Source of the DNA: Auricularia sp. M13
Taxonomy: Eukaryota; Basidiomycota; Agaricomycetes; Auriculariales; Auriculariaceae
DNA length: 64,000 nt
NCBI GenBank assembly: GCA_037042915.1
Contig: CM073196.1
Location: forward strand, 1,674,001 to 1,738,000
Direction of reading: 5' to 3'
Part shown: in pieces, positions 39,999 through 52,164 of the stretch
Numbering within the stretch: position 1 is the first letter of the stretch
Layout: each line of letters starts with the position of its first letter
Notes under the pieces: model-generated
Databases searched by the model: none
What the model was told of the DNA's origin: nothing
What the model saw: the letters and a program-made list of their open reading frames with translations, nothing else
Position numbers and translations under genes: made by a program

Positions 39999-40334
39999 CA
40001 TTAGATGGGTGGATGAGATAGAAACTTTATTGATCATTATATCGGGCTCCGAGCAGATTGTGTAACGCTGCAAACCGTCCACTTGAAGTAAGAGAACAGC
40101 AGGAAGAGGAACACTGAACAGTTGACTGGGCAAAAACTACCGTCACTCGATTTTTATCATCGAGGAATACAATTGACCACGATATATGTCATTGAAGCGC
40201 GCCCAGCTCCAGGTAAGACATAGCTTTGTCGTTGCTACTGAGCGCAAGTCTGCAGCGGCAAGCGGCTCGGGGTCACAGAGCAACTTCAGTTGGCGAACTC
40301 CGATCGGTGACAGTCTTGTTCAACCTTCGACGCC

Positions 40335-42085
40335 ATGTTCTTCTGCGCAATCTCTGGCGAGCCTCCGCAGGACGCGGTGGTCTCGTCAAAGTCGGGGCAC
40401 GTCTACGAGCGGCGCCTGATCACGAAGTACATTGCGGAAAACGGGACGGACCCTGTGACTGGCGAAAAGCTTGAGGAGTCGGACCTCGTCACTGTCAAAG
40501 CGAGTAAGTACCTTTCCGCTCCCGTCTGCCTTCGGCCCATAACCTGTGTTCACGTATGCGCGCGTCCTTGCAACCCAAACGCGTCGCTTTACTCCGCCAT
40601 TCCTGCGCTGTATTTGACACGCGTACTGACGCGCTCTCGCTCAGCTCCGAACGCCGCGCCGCCGCGTCCCCCGAATTTAACGTCCATTCCTGCACTGTTG
40701 CACACGCTGCAGAACGAGTGGGACGCGCTCGTGCTCGAGACCTTCGCGCTCAAGCAGCAGTACCAGTCGACGCGTCAAGAACTGAGCAACGCCCTTTACC
40801 AACAGGACGCTGCCACTCGCGTCGTCGCCCGTCTTATTCGCGAACGCGATGCTGCACGAGAGTGAGTCCGCACTTGACTTCATAACCCGCGCCGCTGATG
40901 CCATTATTTCCAGAGCTCTGGCCGACGTCCAGGCCACTATGGGCATCGCGCCCTCAGCTAATGGTTCTACGGATGTAGAGATGGATACTGCTGCTGATGA
41001 ACCTGAGGGGCTCCCAGCCAACATTGTGGCCATTATCGACGAGACGCAGAAGAGGTGCGTTCCTCTGCTATGGCTTTTGTTCCGTTTGTTAACGAATTCT
41101 CAGTTTGTCGGACGGGCGCAAGAAGCGCAAGCCTCCAGCAGGCTATGCCACTGCTGCTGACTTGAAGAGCTACACTCTCAAGGATACAATCTCGTCCTTG
41201 CACTCGGCGTCAACACCGGGAATTAACTCGCTCGTCATCTCGCGGACCCAACCTTCACTGTTCCTTACTGGCGGCAACGACAAGATAGTGCAGATCTACG
41301 ATCGTCCCGAAAACAAGGTCGTCGCGACCCTGAAGGGACACACCAAGAAGGTCAACCAGGTGCAGTTACGCGAAAAGGACGGCGAGCCTACGCTTGTCCT
41401 CTCTGCGAGCGCGGACAAGACGTCTCGCGTATGGGCACAGGACTCGGCGTCTGGCGAATATGCACCTCAGCATACAGTCAAGAACCATAAAGGCGAAATT
41501 ACTGGTCTTGCCGTCCATCCGACGCAGATCATCCTTGGTCTGTCCTCGAGCGACAAAACCTTCTCCCTGCACAATCTGGCGACGTCGCAGCAATTGTTGC
41601 ACTCGGCGCCGTTCGATGACCCTTTCGCGTCTATCTCAGTTCACCCTGACGGTACATTCTACGCGCTCGGGACAAGCAACGGCAGCATCCAGATTTACGA
41701 CGCGCGCGCGGGAAGCACTCTGAGCGCATTGGAGCTGGAGAGCGGCGGCGGTTTCTCCGTGCACACCTCGTCTTTCTCTGAGAACGGTTATCATCTCATG
41801 GCGCCATCCTCGGCGACTACGGTAGCTATATGGGACTTGCGCAAACTGAAGCCGGCGAAGACAATCTCCCTCGGCGACTTCAGCATTAACCGCGTCCTCT
41901 ATGACCCAAGCGCTCAGTATCTCGGCGTTGCCGGTTCAGGGGGCGCGCGCATATTCGCACACAAGAGCTGGGAGGAGATCGTGGCTTTCGGGGACTCTGC
42001 CGTGACAGACATCGCGTGGGGAGAGGGCGGGAAGGAGTTCTGGGGAAGCGCTGGGCGCGAGGTAAAGATATGGTCCGCGGCCTGA
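40335..42085 (+). CDS. PRP19: Pre-mRNA-processing factor 19, U-box/WD40 E3 ligase
   Basis: Prp19 is the core of the NineTeen complex, which activates the spliceosome. The N-terminal U-box reads [40 protein letters not shown] and [12 protein letters not shown]. After an intron near 40503-40645, a Prp19 tetramerisation helix region follows: [38 protein letters not shown] and [18 protein letters not shown]. The C-terminal WD40 domain is mostly one exon (41105-42085), with blades [60 protein letters not shown] and [20 protein letters not shown], ending [10 protein letters not shown]. Three introns. Length and domain order are normal. Same strand as the upstream FYVE gene. Confidence 0.96.
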
Positions 42086-42282
42086 AAAATAGAGCACGGA
42101 AAAATGGCACGTCGCTTGCGGTGCTCTGTATCTGTTCTGTAAATGTATATTCAAAGTCTATACTACACGAACACTGCCTTGCGCGACCTTGTGGAGTGTT
42201 CCGACATTTGTGTTGTTGAGTCGGTACTGAACCAAAGTCGGAAGTTTGGCGGTGGCTTCCTCGTGCCTTCGCAGCGTTGCAC

Positions 42283-45200
42283 ATGGACGCCACGGGCGCG
42301 TCGTCCTCGCATTCGCCTAGCAAGCCTACGCCTCCGCCACCGGCGGTGTATTTAACGCAAGAGCTCATAGCCCATGCGCGGTCCTCGTCGCAGGACGACG
42401 GGCAGACGCTCGACCTGAGCCATTGCAACCTCACCGAGGTCACCGATGCCAACGCCGCCGACCTTGCGCTAGCTGCCACTGATCCTGCCACTGGCGAGAG
42501 CAACGTACTGCGGTATGCGTGAGACCCAGCCTCCGTTATGCTGTCGGTGACCATGGCATGCAGCGTTGCGCTGGGCTACAATCGACTCTCGGCGCTGCCA
42601 AAGGGCTTCACCGCTCTTGTGCGCATCCGCTACCTCAACCTGCGCTCCAATCTCTTCTCTGTCTTCCCGCCCGTGGTTAGCATGCATTGCAGCCGGTTCG
42701 ACGCGTCCTAGACTTAGATCCTCCTGCAGCTCACAACCATACCCTCGCTTGAGGTGCTGGATATCAGCCGCAACCGCATCAGGCGGCTCCCGCACGAGCC
42801 AGGGTCCTTACGCAACCTCAGAGTGCGCGGCTCCGTGAGAACTGTGCACCGGTCGTCTAAGCGCGTTCGCAGGTGTTTTCTATAAGCCGCAACCGCTTCA
42901 CAAAGCTCCCGCACTACCTCACCAGCTTTCAACATCTCTCTGTGCTCAAAGTCAGCCATAACCCGATACAATGGCCGGAAGGCCTGAAGGACGAGCCAGA
43001 AGACGTCGACGACTCGGAGGCAATGCAGCGTTGGATCGCCCGGGTCAAAGCATGGCTCGACGAATCTTCCGGTGGCGCTCCCTCCCGAGGCCAGGAGAAT
43101 GGCGACAACTCTTCGTCGCACGAGGCCGCTAGGGGCGAATACGACTTCATCACGCGTGAAGCCGACCTCGTCAGGTGCGTGCCCGCCTCCGTGCGATTCC
43201 AGCGAGTCTGACGTGACGCAGTGACGAAGATGCTGTCGCGCTCGCGCGCAACGCCTTGTCGACGACCACGCCCCACGCCCGATCATTCTCCATCGACTCA
43301 GTGTCAACGACAATGTCCGGCACGTCTGACATGACATCTCCCACAGACGTCGATGAATCTTTGGCATTCATCTCCCCTTTCCCATCACCCAGCCATGCGA
43401 CCACGCCTGACTTGTCGCTTTCGACACCGGACCAGTCCCTTGTTTTCGACTCTCCCCATGTCAGTGCACCGCAACACGCGCGCAACGCGTCGTACAGCGT
43501 GGCAGTGGCTGGACCCAGCAAGTCCATCGGCGCATCACTCATGGCCAACAAGAGCCTGCCTGATTGCGCCTTGGGAACTTGGGCTTTTCTGAAAGCTCTG
43601 CTCAACGAAAGGCACGGCGGCCACCAAAGCTGCCGGACCTGCCAATAGCGTCTCCTGCGCACAGTCATGTCTCCCCTAGCGGTTACTCACCGGGGTTCAT
43701 GGGCTCGGCGACACGCCTGCGCAGTGCGACCCACGGCACAACGCCTTCTTCCGCAAGTAACCTCAGCCATGTTGGAGAAGTGCATACGTCGTCAGTCGAC
43801 CCCGAGCGCAACGCTTACTTCCGCCGCTTTTCTATACAACGCCCTCCACCTGGCGATCGGTCAGCGCAATCATCGTCGTTGCTCACGGTCATTGATGCTG
43901 CGCGGGGCATCCTCTTCGCGCTCTCCCAGGTCTATGAGGCTTTGCGACAATTCACAGCGTCCATCATCAACGAGAGCCTCTCGGGTGTATTACTGAAGGT
44001 GTTACACCCTGCGCGCAAGTTCCTCTCGCAACTCATCGATGCCTTGGACCGTTTTGACGAGCAGTCAAAGCAGCCCAATCCGGCTGCTGCGGCTGGTCGG
44101 AGCGTCATTCAAGCTTGCAAGGACAGTGTATCTGTCTTTAACAAGGTTGTCGGCGTCTTGCATGTGCAGCTCTCGCTAGTCACTGCGGCGCATGACCCGC
44201 GTTATACTCGCTGGCTCCTTCTGATTCTCCATGGATCGATGGCCGAAGTGGCAGTCTCCTGGCAGATTATCTCGGAGCATGGTGATGCCGTTCAGTCGCT
44301 GCTGAGGGCGCAACGGTCAGGACCCAAGTCCCATACGCCGTCGCGCTCAATGATGTCGCCGATTACGAAGCAGTCTGAGTCCGTCTCGACACCCTCGCCA
44401 ACAAATGCATCAGGATGGGTACGAGGAAGCCGACGGCATGCCGGCTCTTTCAGCTACAAGGATGTACAGCTCGGGCGCGCGCTTCCTTCGACGGATGCTC
44501 CTCCAGGTACTCCTCCGCCCCTTCGTCGCGGCGGTCCATCTGTCGACAATGGCCCGACGCCTCTGACAAATGGGTTCATGACGCCATCCGCACCGTTTGA
44601 AGCCTCGCACACGCGAGATGATTCCATCTCGTCCACGTTCAGTCAAGGCTTCAGCGGTGCAAACGGGCAGAGTACACCACAACCTGCCGCACAACAACCC
44701 AGCCGACAACACTTGGCTGCATCAGCTGTTGATCAAGATTTCTTTGCGACTATGGACGAGACGATAGAGATTGCGAGCGGCGTCTGGAGTCATCTCTCCG
44801 AAATTGTTGGCGATCTCCCGGACTCGCGTTCCTCCTTCGAACCCACACTACAGAACGCCCAAGATGTGACACGGAAACTTCGAGACGACCTCGAACGCAT
44901 ACAAAGCGGCTCCACTCCTGCTCTTCGCAAGACAATGTGGGAGAACGCGAATGCATTCCTCAAGGTAAATTGTACTTTTTGGATCCCCATACGCCTGTAC
45001 TGACTGTGCAAAAGGCCGTTGTTCAGGTAGTCACGGAAGTGAAGGGTCTGTCAGAGGGACAACAAGTCATACCCCTTGCTGTCCGCAAAGCCATCGCCAG
45101 GCTAGGGCAACTGACACAAGAGTTTGCAATGTTCTTGCAAATATCTTCATTGGCGCCATCCCCGACAGCGCCCAACATCTGACGATCACCACCGTTCTCC

Positions 45201-45384
45201 GCAACAGCAGCCATCGTCTGGCTCGCTGGGACGCAGCCGCAGCGCGCGCACAAGTTCCAGTGAAAAGCTGTCGATTACCAGGAAGGACGTCCCTTTGAGT
45301 GCCCAGCCTCAGCAGCAGGCCTTCAAAATCGCACCTTCGCCCTTCATGAGACCCAACGGTCGGAGAAAAGAAGAGGAGGGATAG
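42283..45384 (+). CDS. SOG2: RAM-pathway leucine-rich-repeat protein Sog2
   Basis: Sog2 is an LRR scaffold of the RAM/Cbk1 morphogenesis pathway. The start MDATGASSSHSPSKPTPPPP leads to LRRs: QTLDLSHCNLTEVTDANAAD, LGYNRLSALPKGFTALVRIR, IPSLEVLDISRNRIRRLPHE and SISRNRFTKLPHYLTSFQHL. A Ser/Pro-rich linker precedes the Sog2 domain (about 43860-45180): LLTVIDAARGILFALSQVYE, SGVLLKVLHPARKFLSQLID and HDPRYTRWLLLILHGSMAEV. Two frame problems exist. At TT 43564-43565 the frame must shift to read LGNLGFSESSAQRKARR; one missing T fixes it. Near 45130-45200 the literal frame stops at 45182, but a Ser-rich tail typical of Sog2 continues in another frame to 45384 and no clear intron joins them. The tail is therefore tentative. 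Confidence 0.86.
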
Positions 45385-45451
45385 CTACCACTGTATTTAT
45401 ACATAGCCGATTATGTAATCGATAATTGTGCTTTCCTGGACTTCTCCACCA

Positions 45452-46266
45452 ATGTCGACGCGCCGATTTGCCCAAGTCACCCGCAAGACGAATGAAACTG
45501 ACATCAGTGTCTCTCTGGAGCTGGACGTTATCAGCGCCCAGCAAATAGAGATCTCGACTGGAATCGGCTTCCTTGACCATGTGCGTGCCATCGCCACTTG
45601 CTGGTTGTGTTCGGTATGCTGAGTCCCCTACAAGATGTATCATGCTCTGGCCAAGCACGGAGCCATGTCTTTGACAATGCGTTGCAAGGGAGACTTGCAC
45701 ATCGACGACCACCATACTGCAGATGAGCGTTTCATTGCACGAGACGCTTGGGACGCGTCGGCCGACACACATTTGCGTCTTCACAGGACAGCGCTATCGC
45801 CCTTGGAACCGCTTTCAGGCAAGCCTTGGGCGAAATACGCGGCGTGCGGCGGTACGGAACAGGCTATGCCCCACTGGATGAGGTATGTTGGCGTACATGC
45901 TGGCATGAATGGTATGCTAATGTGAATCAGGCGCTCGCTCGCGCAGTTATCGACATTTCCTCACGCCCTTTCTGCGTCACCGACTTGAAGCTCAAGAGAG
46001 AAAAGATCGGCGATCTGTCAACTGAGATGTTCCCGCACATCTTTCACTCGTTCGCGATGGCTGCGGGAGTGACATTGCATGTAGATGTCATTCGCGGCGA
46101 GAACGACCACCACAAGTTAGTCACTCAGTTTACTTTGCCATCGAGTACGTTAAACTAACTACTTTGCAGAGCAGAGTCCGCTTTCAAGGCCCTTGCTATC
46201 GCTATACGTCAGGCGATTGAGCGAACTGGCTCAGCAGACGTGCCGAGCACAAAGGGAGTATTGTAG
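45452..46266 (+). CDS. HIS3: Imidazoleglycerol-phosphate dehydratase
   Basis: His3 catalyses the sixth step of histidine synthesis, dehydrating imidazole glycerol phosphate. Exon 1 starts [20 protein letters not shown] and ends TGIGFLDH. Exon 2 gives [20 protein letters not shown] and [11 protein letters not shown], with the metal-binding HHxxE pattern. After an intron near 45730-45786 comes [20 protein letters not shown], then [20 protein letters not shown] and [20 protein letters not shown], then GENDHHK. The last exon is [20 protein letters not shown] to the stop at 46264-46266. The second intron does not join in the expected frame with a canonical donor: GATGAG is followed by CGTTTC rather than GT, so there is either a one-base error or an unusual donor. 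All catalytic segments are present, so the gene is probably functional. Confidence 0.93.
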
Positions 46267-46371
46267 AGAGTACGAACTCCAAAAAATGACTGTTTCAGCG
46301 TACATATAACAGCTGCGGGAACATGTGCACAGTTGGTGCAATGTCTATGTTGCACATCGCCTAACCTCAAC

Positions 46372-49300
46372 CTATGCATTTCGCCAAAATTGACATTGCT
46401 TCTCAGGTGGAGGCGCGAGCTGGAGAGTTACGCACGATGTCAGCATGCCGAATAGCTTCCACACAACTAACGTACCTTGGAGCCGGCCTTACAATTGAAT
46501 GCCTTCGCAAATTCAGGAATGTTGTACCTATGCAACGATAAGCTTCTAGAGTCGAATCAGGCGGAGCTTGTCACGTACAGAGTGCCCTCGACACGATACT
46601 TTGCAGGAGAATGCGGGTCGGTGCGCACGAGTTGCAACTAATTCATACCATTAAGTACGGCTTCTATCGTCCTAGGTGCAGATTACGAACCGCAGTGGCA
46701 GGCCGACTAATGGAAGCCCATATGCGGCCGAACGCGAGGAAGAACAACTGCTCCCTGTGGGTCCAAGTTAACGATGGCAAGCAACAACCTGAATGCCGAA
46801 CCTCGTGAAGTTCAGGCCTGGAAGGAGGTACTCCGTGCCAGCAGCAAGGGCATCATCATACTGGTTTTTCCATGCGCGGAATGATTGAATTATTCCGCTG
46901 TCGCCGATATTCTCGCCACTCGTCCTGCCTGCGTCAGAAGAACTACAATGGTCGGACAATCAAGGCCTTACAAATTGCCCTGGAATGATATTAGCATATA
47001 TATCAACGATTGTACGTATTGAACGCACGTTGACATGGACCTTGTTGCCCTTGCCATCATCGATAGTGTACTCTACACTCGTTAGGTCTGTTACGAACGC
47101 GCAGACAGTTACGTACTACTGTACTGCTTGGAAAGACAGCTCGCCTTCTTGTCGAAGGCAGCGGACGTCTCCTCCGACCACCATTCTTCAAGTTTTCCAT
47201 TTTGGTTATACAGCCTCCCGGCATTATCGAATGCATGCTACAAGTCATGAGCACCTCGTAACTCGGGTATCAACAGCGAAAGGCCTGACCGTCAGCTCAT
47301 GCGCAGCGACCTGACCGAATGCCCCATAGTTCAAGTAACCGGGCCTAGTGTAACCCATCAACGGAAGTAGCAAGCACGCTGAGAGGGGAGTACACACCAC
47401 TTTGCCGAGAAGAACGGCTGCTGCATGATACCAGCAGGGAAGACAATCTCATTTGCTGATAAAGTCAGTCCTGGGACCGCGCGAACCATCTGCACGCACC
47501 TGGCGGGTTGTAATAGGCATTGACTGTGCTCGCGAACATTTCCCAGCGCTTGTGGTTCCTTCTTTGTCCCAGCTGCGCCCAGGAAACCTTTTCCTCTAGG
47601 ATGATGGCATTGAGGACATTGTCAAAGAAGGTATCGTTCTTCACTCGTAGCGCGGCGTAATAGTTCGCGATGGCCTTGTCCGAGGTCGTATCAGGCGACA
47701 TAGGATACCCAACTTTAATGTCGAGCGCGTCGGCCTGACAGGAAGGTAAGCCAGCGACGATAGATGTAATGATTTAAGGAACCTTTTCCCCAGCAGCGTT
47801 GGCGGATTCGTCATCCATCCAGTCGAGGTTCTTGAGCGAGTCTTTGAAAGCATTGATGATGCCTGGACCACAGAATGAATTCGCATCTTCAGTACTACGA
47901 CGCCAGCAGTAAACGCACCTTTGATGACGCTAACGCCCTTCTCCTGCGAGTCTCCGCCAAAGGATTCCTGAACGAAGAATCGACCAACAGCATACCCCAA
48001 CCTGCTCTCGACTTGGTCCAAACACCATTCCCCACGGTCGGTGACGACGCCCTTCTTGATGCCCTTGATGGTGTCGTCGAGCTCTTTCCACGCCTTCCAC
48101 TCTTCCGTCTCGGGCCCGAGAAACTGGGCGTACTTGAGGGCGACACGCGCAGCAAGATACGCCCCGAGTGTCTCAGTGCTCGTGTTGCGCAGCTGGTCGC
48201 TCAGTGCGCGCACGAATGGCGGATAGGTAAGGATGACAGTGCTTCCGGGGAACTGGCGAACAGCAAACGCGGCGAAGTAGGCAGGGAAATTGATTTGAGG
48301 TAATTGGGCCGCGAGCGTGGATAGGGGCACGGGATTATAGGTTGCGATAGGGTCCTGTAGGATGATGTCGCTGGAGAAAATTAAACAGTCTGCGCAGACA
48401 GGACGATTAGCCAATACGCACAGGTCGCCGCTTGCTGCAGCCAGGTCACTTTCGAAAGCGTAGACAGCCTTTGCAAGGCGACGTGCCCGTCCAGTCTTGT
48501 TCTCCGACTTGTCGTCGTCGTCGCCCCACGGAGGCCATGGCCAGGGCGCTGCAGCAAGTATTGTTAGGATAGAAGATTCTGCGTATAGAACATATATACG
48601 CCAGAAGTGAGCCTTGCGAGTAGGCTTGTCTGAATCGTCGGCGCTTTTGTCATCTTCGCCGTCATCAAGGGCGAGGAGAATGCGCTCCAGGACAGAAGTA
48701 TAGACGTCCTTGAGCTCATCACCGACATAGTATTCCTGCAGAATAAAATCGACGCGTCAGGAGGCGCAATATGCATCTTAAGGAAGAAATGAACGCAAAC
48801 CTTGGAAGGCAAGCTGAGACTCGGCTGCGAGAAGATGGGCACCATGTTATCCGGGTCTCTCCCCGCGTCGCCTTCAATTTCAAAGTCAAACAGCGCACTG
48901 ACTCCACGAGAGTGCGCAAAAGCGAGCGCGGCAGTCCAAGGGTGCTTCCCGACTGATCCTGCTGCCGAAGGTGACGAGAAGTGCGCCTGAGAGCTACTAC
49001 CGACACGAGCCATGGGCCCGACATCCTTGCCATGCAGAATGTTCTTCAACGTCGATACGAGATGTTCAAGAGGTTCGGAGCCGTATGCGTCGAGCGCAGA
49101 TTCATCTGTGCAGGAAGTGTAAAGGTCTTGATCTTTGACAGTGAAGTCTTGTCTGCGGGCGAGAGGGAGTTATCTTCTTTCAGTTTCGACGAGACGGCGA
49201 ATGATAGCCTACAGGAGCACTTGTGAGTAATAGCATGACGACTACGGCAGAGCACACACTTTGTTTTCCTTTGCAAGTTGCTGGAAAGACCCCCAGCGGC

Positions 49301-49845
49301 CCTTGTCCGCTGAGAGCGGGTGAGAGGCGCGCCAGCCGCCAGTCGCAAAGCTGAGAACGCACGCACGCCTTTAGCACGTGGGATGGGATAGCAGACGCGT
49401 GGACGCACTCATAGAAATCCTCGCACGGGTCCTTATTTGTGTCAAGGGAAGAGAGAATGTCTGCCGAGAGCTTGATGCAGTCTGCAGTGTAGCACGCCGC
49501 AGGTTGGGTGGGCTCTGAAACGACGGTCGTTGTGACGGTTGCGGTCTGCGTCTGTGTCTGCACGACGGTGGTCGTCGTGGTGACAGGATCACTCTTTGGC
49601 GGGCGGGTATGTAGCTTGTGCTCTGCGCCGGCAAAGAGACCGATGAACGTGGCAGCGAGAAGGAGTAGGACGATGCACGCGACGAGCAGGACTTTGTGAA
49701 GCGGCGTGAGCGGCTCGTTAGTAATTGCGAGCACGCGTTCGTAGAGCGTGGGCTCTTCGACTTCTGCATGGCTGCGGCCATTGTGACCGTGGTTGCCCAG
49801 GAGGGGGCTCTCTTCGTCGTCGTCAGTCGACGGCCGGCCCGACAT
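46372..49845 (-). CDS. M13 family zinc metallopeptidase (neprilysin/ECE-like), type II membrane protein
   Basis: The N-terminus MSGRPSTDDDEESPLLGNHG is a cytosolic tail. One transmembrane helix follows (VLLVACIVLLLLAATFIGLF), then a Thr/Val-rich stalk with VTTTTTVVQTQTQTATVTTT. The M13 N-domain begins KDPCEDFYE, joined by an intron to FATGGWRASHPLSADKGRWG. The body includes RVALKYAQFLGPETEEWKAW and VGRFFVQESFGGD. The peptidase domain shows NAYYNPPANEIVFPAGIMQQ, then VAAHELTHAFD, in which an intron splits the HExxH zinc site after HELT, and GENIGDSGIIQSFRAW, the counterpart of the ENxxD motif. It ends PPEKQCQFWRNA with stop at 46372-46374. More than ten introns. Start taken at the ATG at 49845. 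Probably a secretory-pathway or cell-surface peptidase; substrates unknown. Confidence 0.9.
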
Positions 49846-49888
49846 GATGTATGCCAAAAGCTGAGTCGCGTCAACTTGGCCAAACGGA
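49846..49888. promoter_or_regulatory. 43-bp divergent start-to-start gap between the M13 peptidase and MSS51
   Basis: The tightest divergent pair in the window. With so little space at least one gene probably starts transcription inside the other's 5' region, or one true start codon lies further in. The MSS51 start is supported by a mitochondrial presequence. Confidence 0.45.
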
Positions 49889-51472
49889 ATGCCGCCGCGT
49901 CTTTACGCCCAGAGACTGCTTGCGCGCAGCTCGCGACAGTGCATACAGCGTCCTCACCCAGCACTCACCCGTGGCTTTATCAGTCTATTCCGCAAGAAGA
50001 CTGAGCCGCGCGCTGAGCCTGGCTCAGGCAAGCTGTTGGATGCTAATGACCTCTTCTACCCACTCTCCCAGTCGCCATTCAGGGACCTCCAGCACAGAGC
50101 GCGCGCAATAAGCGAAATTGCGCCATGCCCTGTGTGTCTGGAGGAGGACAAGCGCGTAGGCGTTCGGCACGAATGTCCAGACTGCGGCTGGCCGACGCAT
50201 TGCTCAGAGAGGCATTGGAAAGAGGACAAGGAACACGCAAAATACTGCGCCAGGCTCAGAGAGGCGAACGAGGACGAGCATGACTTGCGCAGCGGCAGGC
50301 ATTTCCACGAGTTCGACATGCCCGGTGCGCACTGAATGTCTGCCCACCGGTCTAGGCGCGTTCCACTGAGCGCGCGTCCAGGTTTCCCCGACACCGAGCA
50401 GGCCATATCATTCATGAACTGGGACGTTTTCTGGTATACGCGCGGTTTTGCGTCGTTCGACAGAGAGCGTTCGCGACGAATCGCAAGCAAGGTCCTCACC
50501 TATCCTCTGTCCGTCGCTGGCGTACTTCACCAAAATAGCGCTCTCAATCTTCGCAACCAACGTCTCACCCCGGAAGGATTGCGCTCCATGACTGGTTTGT
50601 GCTGCTTTCATTTGAATATAATCCGCATCTGCATGCTAATTCGATTTTGCAGCCCTGCGTAGTAATTTACACGTTGTGAGGGGTTCACCAGAGCAGATCA
50701 TGGGCACAAGCAATATGGAGAAAGTCCGTATATTCCTGTTGGGTGCGCGGGAGAGTCTTTCCTCCCATACGGCATCTGGCAACAAATGGCGTACCTCTTT
50801 CCCTCCGCCAACTTCCATGTGTATTTCATTGGGCCCCAGGTTTCTCTGCCTGAGCTTGTCACGCTCCCCCCGACGACTCTGGCAGACCTTGACACCATCG
50901 TCGACTCACCAACGATTAAAGGGCAGAAACTCTGGCGTCCACCAACGCCCCCACGCTTGCATCCACATCCACGCACGCGCGACGTTTCACAATACTACGG
51001 CGCGCCAGCTTATACGACTCCCTTCTCGCCTCACATTGCCTTTACGGGTATTCGCGCTCTCTACCAGGACGTCCATGAGCTCTTCGCACCTTTCGATCCG
51101 TATACGGACGTCTTTTTCAACTTCTCGCCAGGTTTCGGCATGCCCTCGCCCACCACACCAGGCATGCTGCAGATCAACTCTCCGACAGACTGGGGCCCTG
51201 TCGTGCCTAAATTGCTCGAGACAAAGTGCATGCTGTTCCTCACGGGCTTCTCGCCGGCCGACATAGAACGCGATGTCCGTAGCCTCGACACCGCCGAGGG
51301 CGTCTCCGGCGAGTTCGATTTCGTCCTCACGCCAGGCGAGAATCCTTTCGGCAGCGAGAAGTGGGAAGTCAACGACTTTGACCCACGTGTCCTCATCAAG
51401 CCTAATTGGGGCATTTGGGGCATCCGTGGCAAGAGGAGAGACATTCAGGAAGGATACGTATTTACACTATAG
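49889..51472 (+). CDS. MSS51: Mss51-like mitochondrial COX1 translation/assembly factor with MYND-type zinc finger
   Basis: In yeast Mss51 activates COX1 mRNA translation and couples it to complex IV assembly. The start MPPRLYAQRLLARSSRQCIQ is an Arg-rich presequence. A zinc-finger block follows: CPVCLEEDKRVGVRHECPDC, then GWPTHCSERHWKEDKEHAKY and C. An intron (about 50326-50388) joins DMPG to FPDTEQAISFMNWDVFWYTR; a second near 50598-50652 joins SMTA to LRSNLHVVRG. The C-terminal domain reads MEKVRIFLLGAR, then FLPYGIWQQMAYLFPSANFH, VYFIGPQVSLPELV, and ends DIQEGYVFTL. Between LLGAR and ESFLPYG the frame shifts by one base at GGG 50749-50751; one missing G would restore it. Otherwise the gene looks complete. 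Confidence 0.9.
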
Positions 51473-52164
51473 TCTTGTACTCAGTCGAATGGGTGAATCC
51501 ATAATGCTAAGCACCACTCTGATTACAGTGTTTTCAAACTTCTCTTTTTTTCTTTGAACAAATGTACGTCCTTGACGTCGCTTTTTGACCTCCGCACTTG
51601 CAATCTCAGGATCCCTTATTGACGTTTACTAGCGTTTACTCCTCTTCTCTCCTCATCAGCCGTCTGTAGGCACCGCGAAGCGAGTGCTACAGGATACTAC
51701 AGCGTGGCCGCAGTGTTCGGTCTCCATGTCCGACGTTCCGCACTGCGACAACATGCTCCCGTCGAAAATACAATCCCTGACTGGGATACTCGCATACAAT
51801 GCGGGCATGGCCGTTCATCAGCGGCTGGACAAGCAGCGGTTGAGGTCCCTGTGCTGGGTACCGTTGTCAGACAACAGGATCGCCGCGTCGTGCTGCTTCG
51901 TGTGCAATCAAGTAACGATAGACCACCGCTAGACAAACGACGCGGCGGTGTCCCACGCCTGCTCTCCCCGACACAAGCGCTGCCTTTCCGCCGTCCAGCC
52001 CCCCATTCCCCTAGTCTTATACTTTCTTGGTACAACTGGAGCTTGTGCACCAGCTGCCGCAGAGCCTCAGCCGCAGAGTACTTGAAAGCCCTCTTGCCGC
52101 GCTCACCTTTCCTCCACGAACCTATCTACCCACCACCCATTCGACACGCTTTCGCACCACGTTC
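51473..52164. other. Gene-free intergenic region
   Basis: 692 bp between MSS51 and the GH16 remnant on the same strand. Several short frames overlap here but none resembles a known family. Pyrimidine-rich near 51530-51560. It may contain the GH16 promoter. Confidence 0.35.

Noticed and set aside
51684-52050. Overlapping frames upstream of GH16 as a small secreted protein gene
   Set aside because: No signal peptide, no similarity, and frames open on both strands equally.
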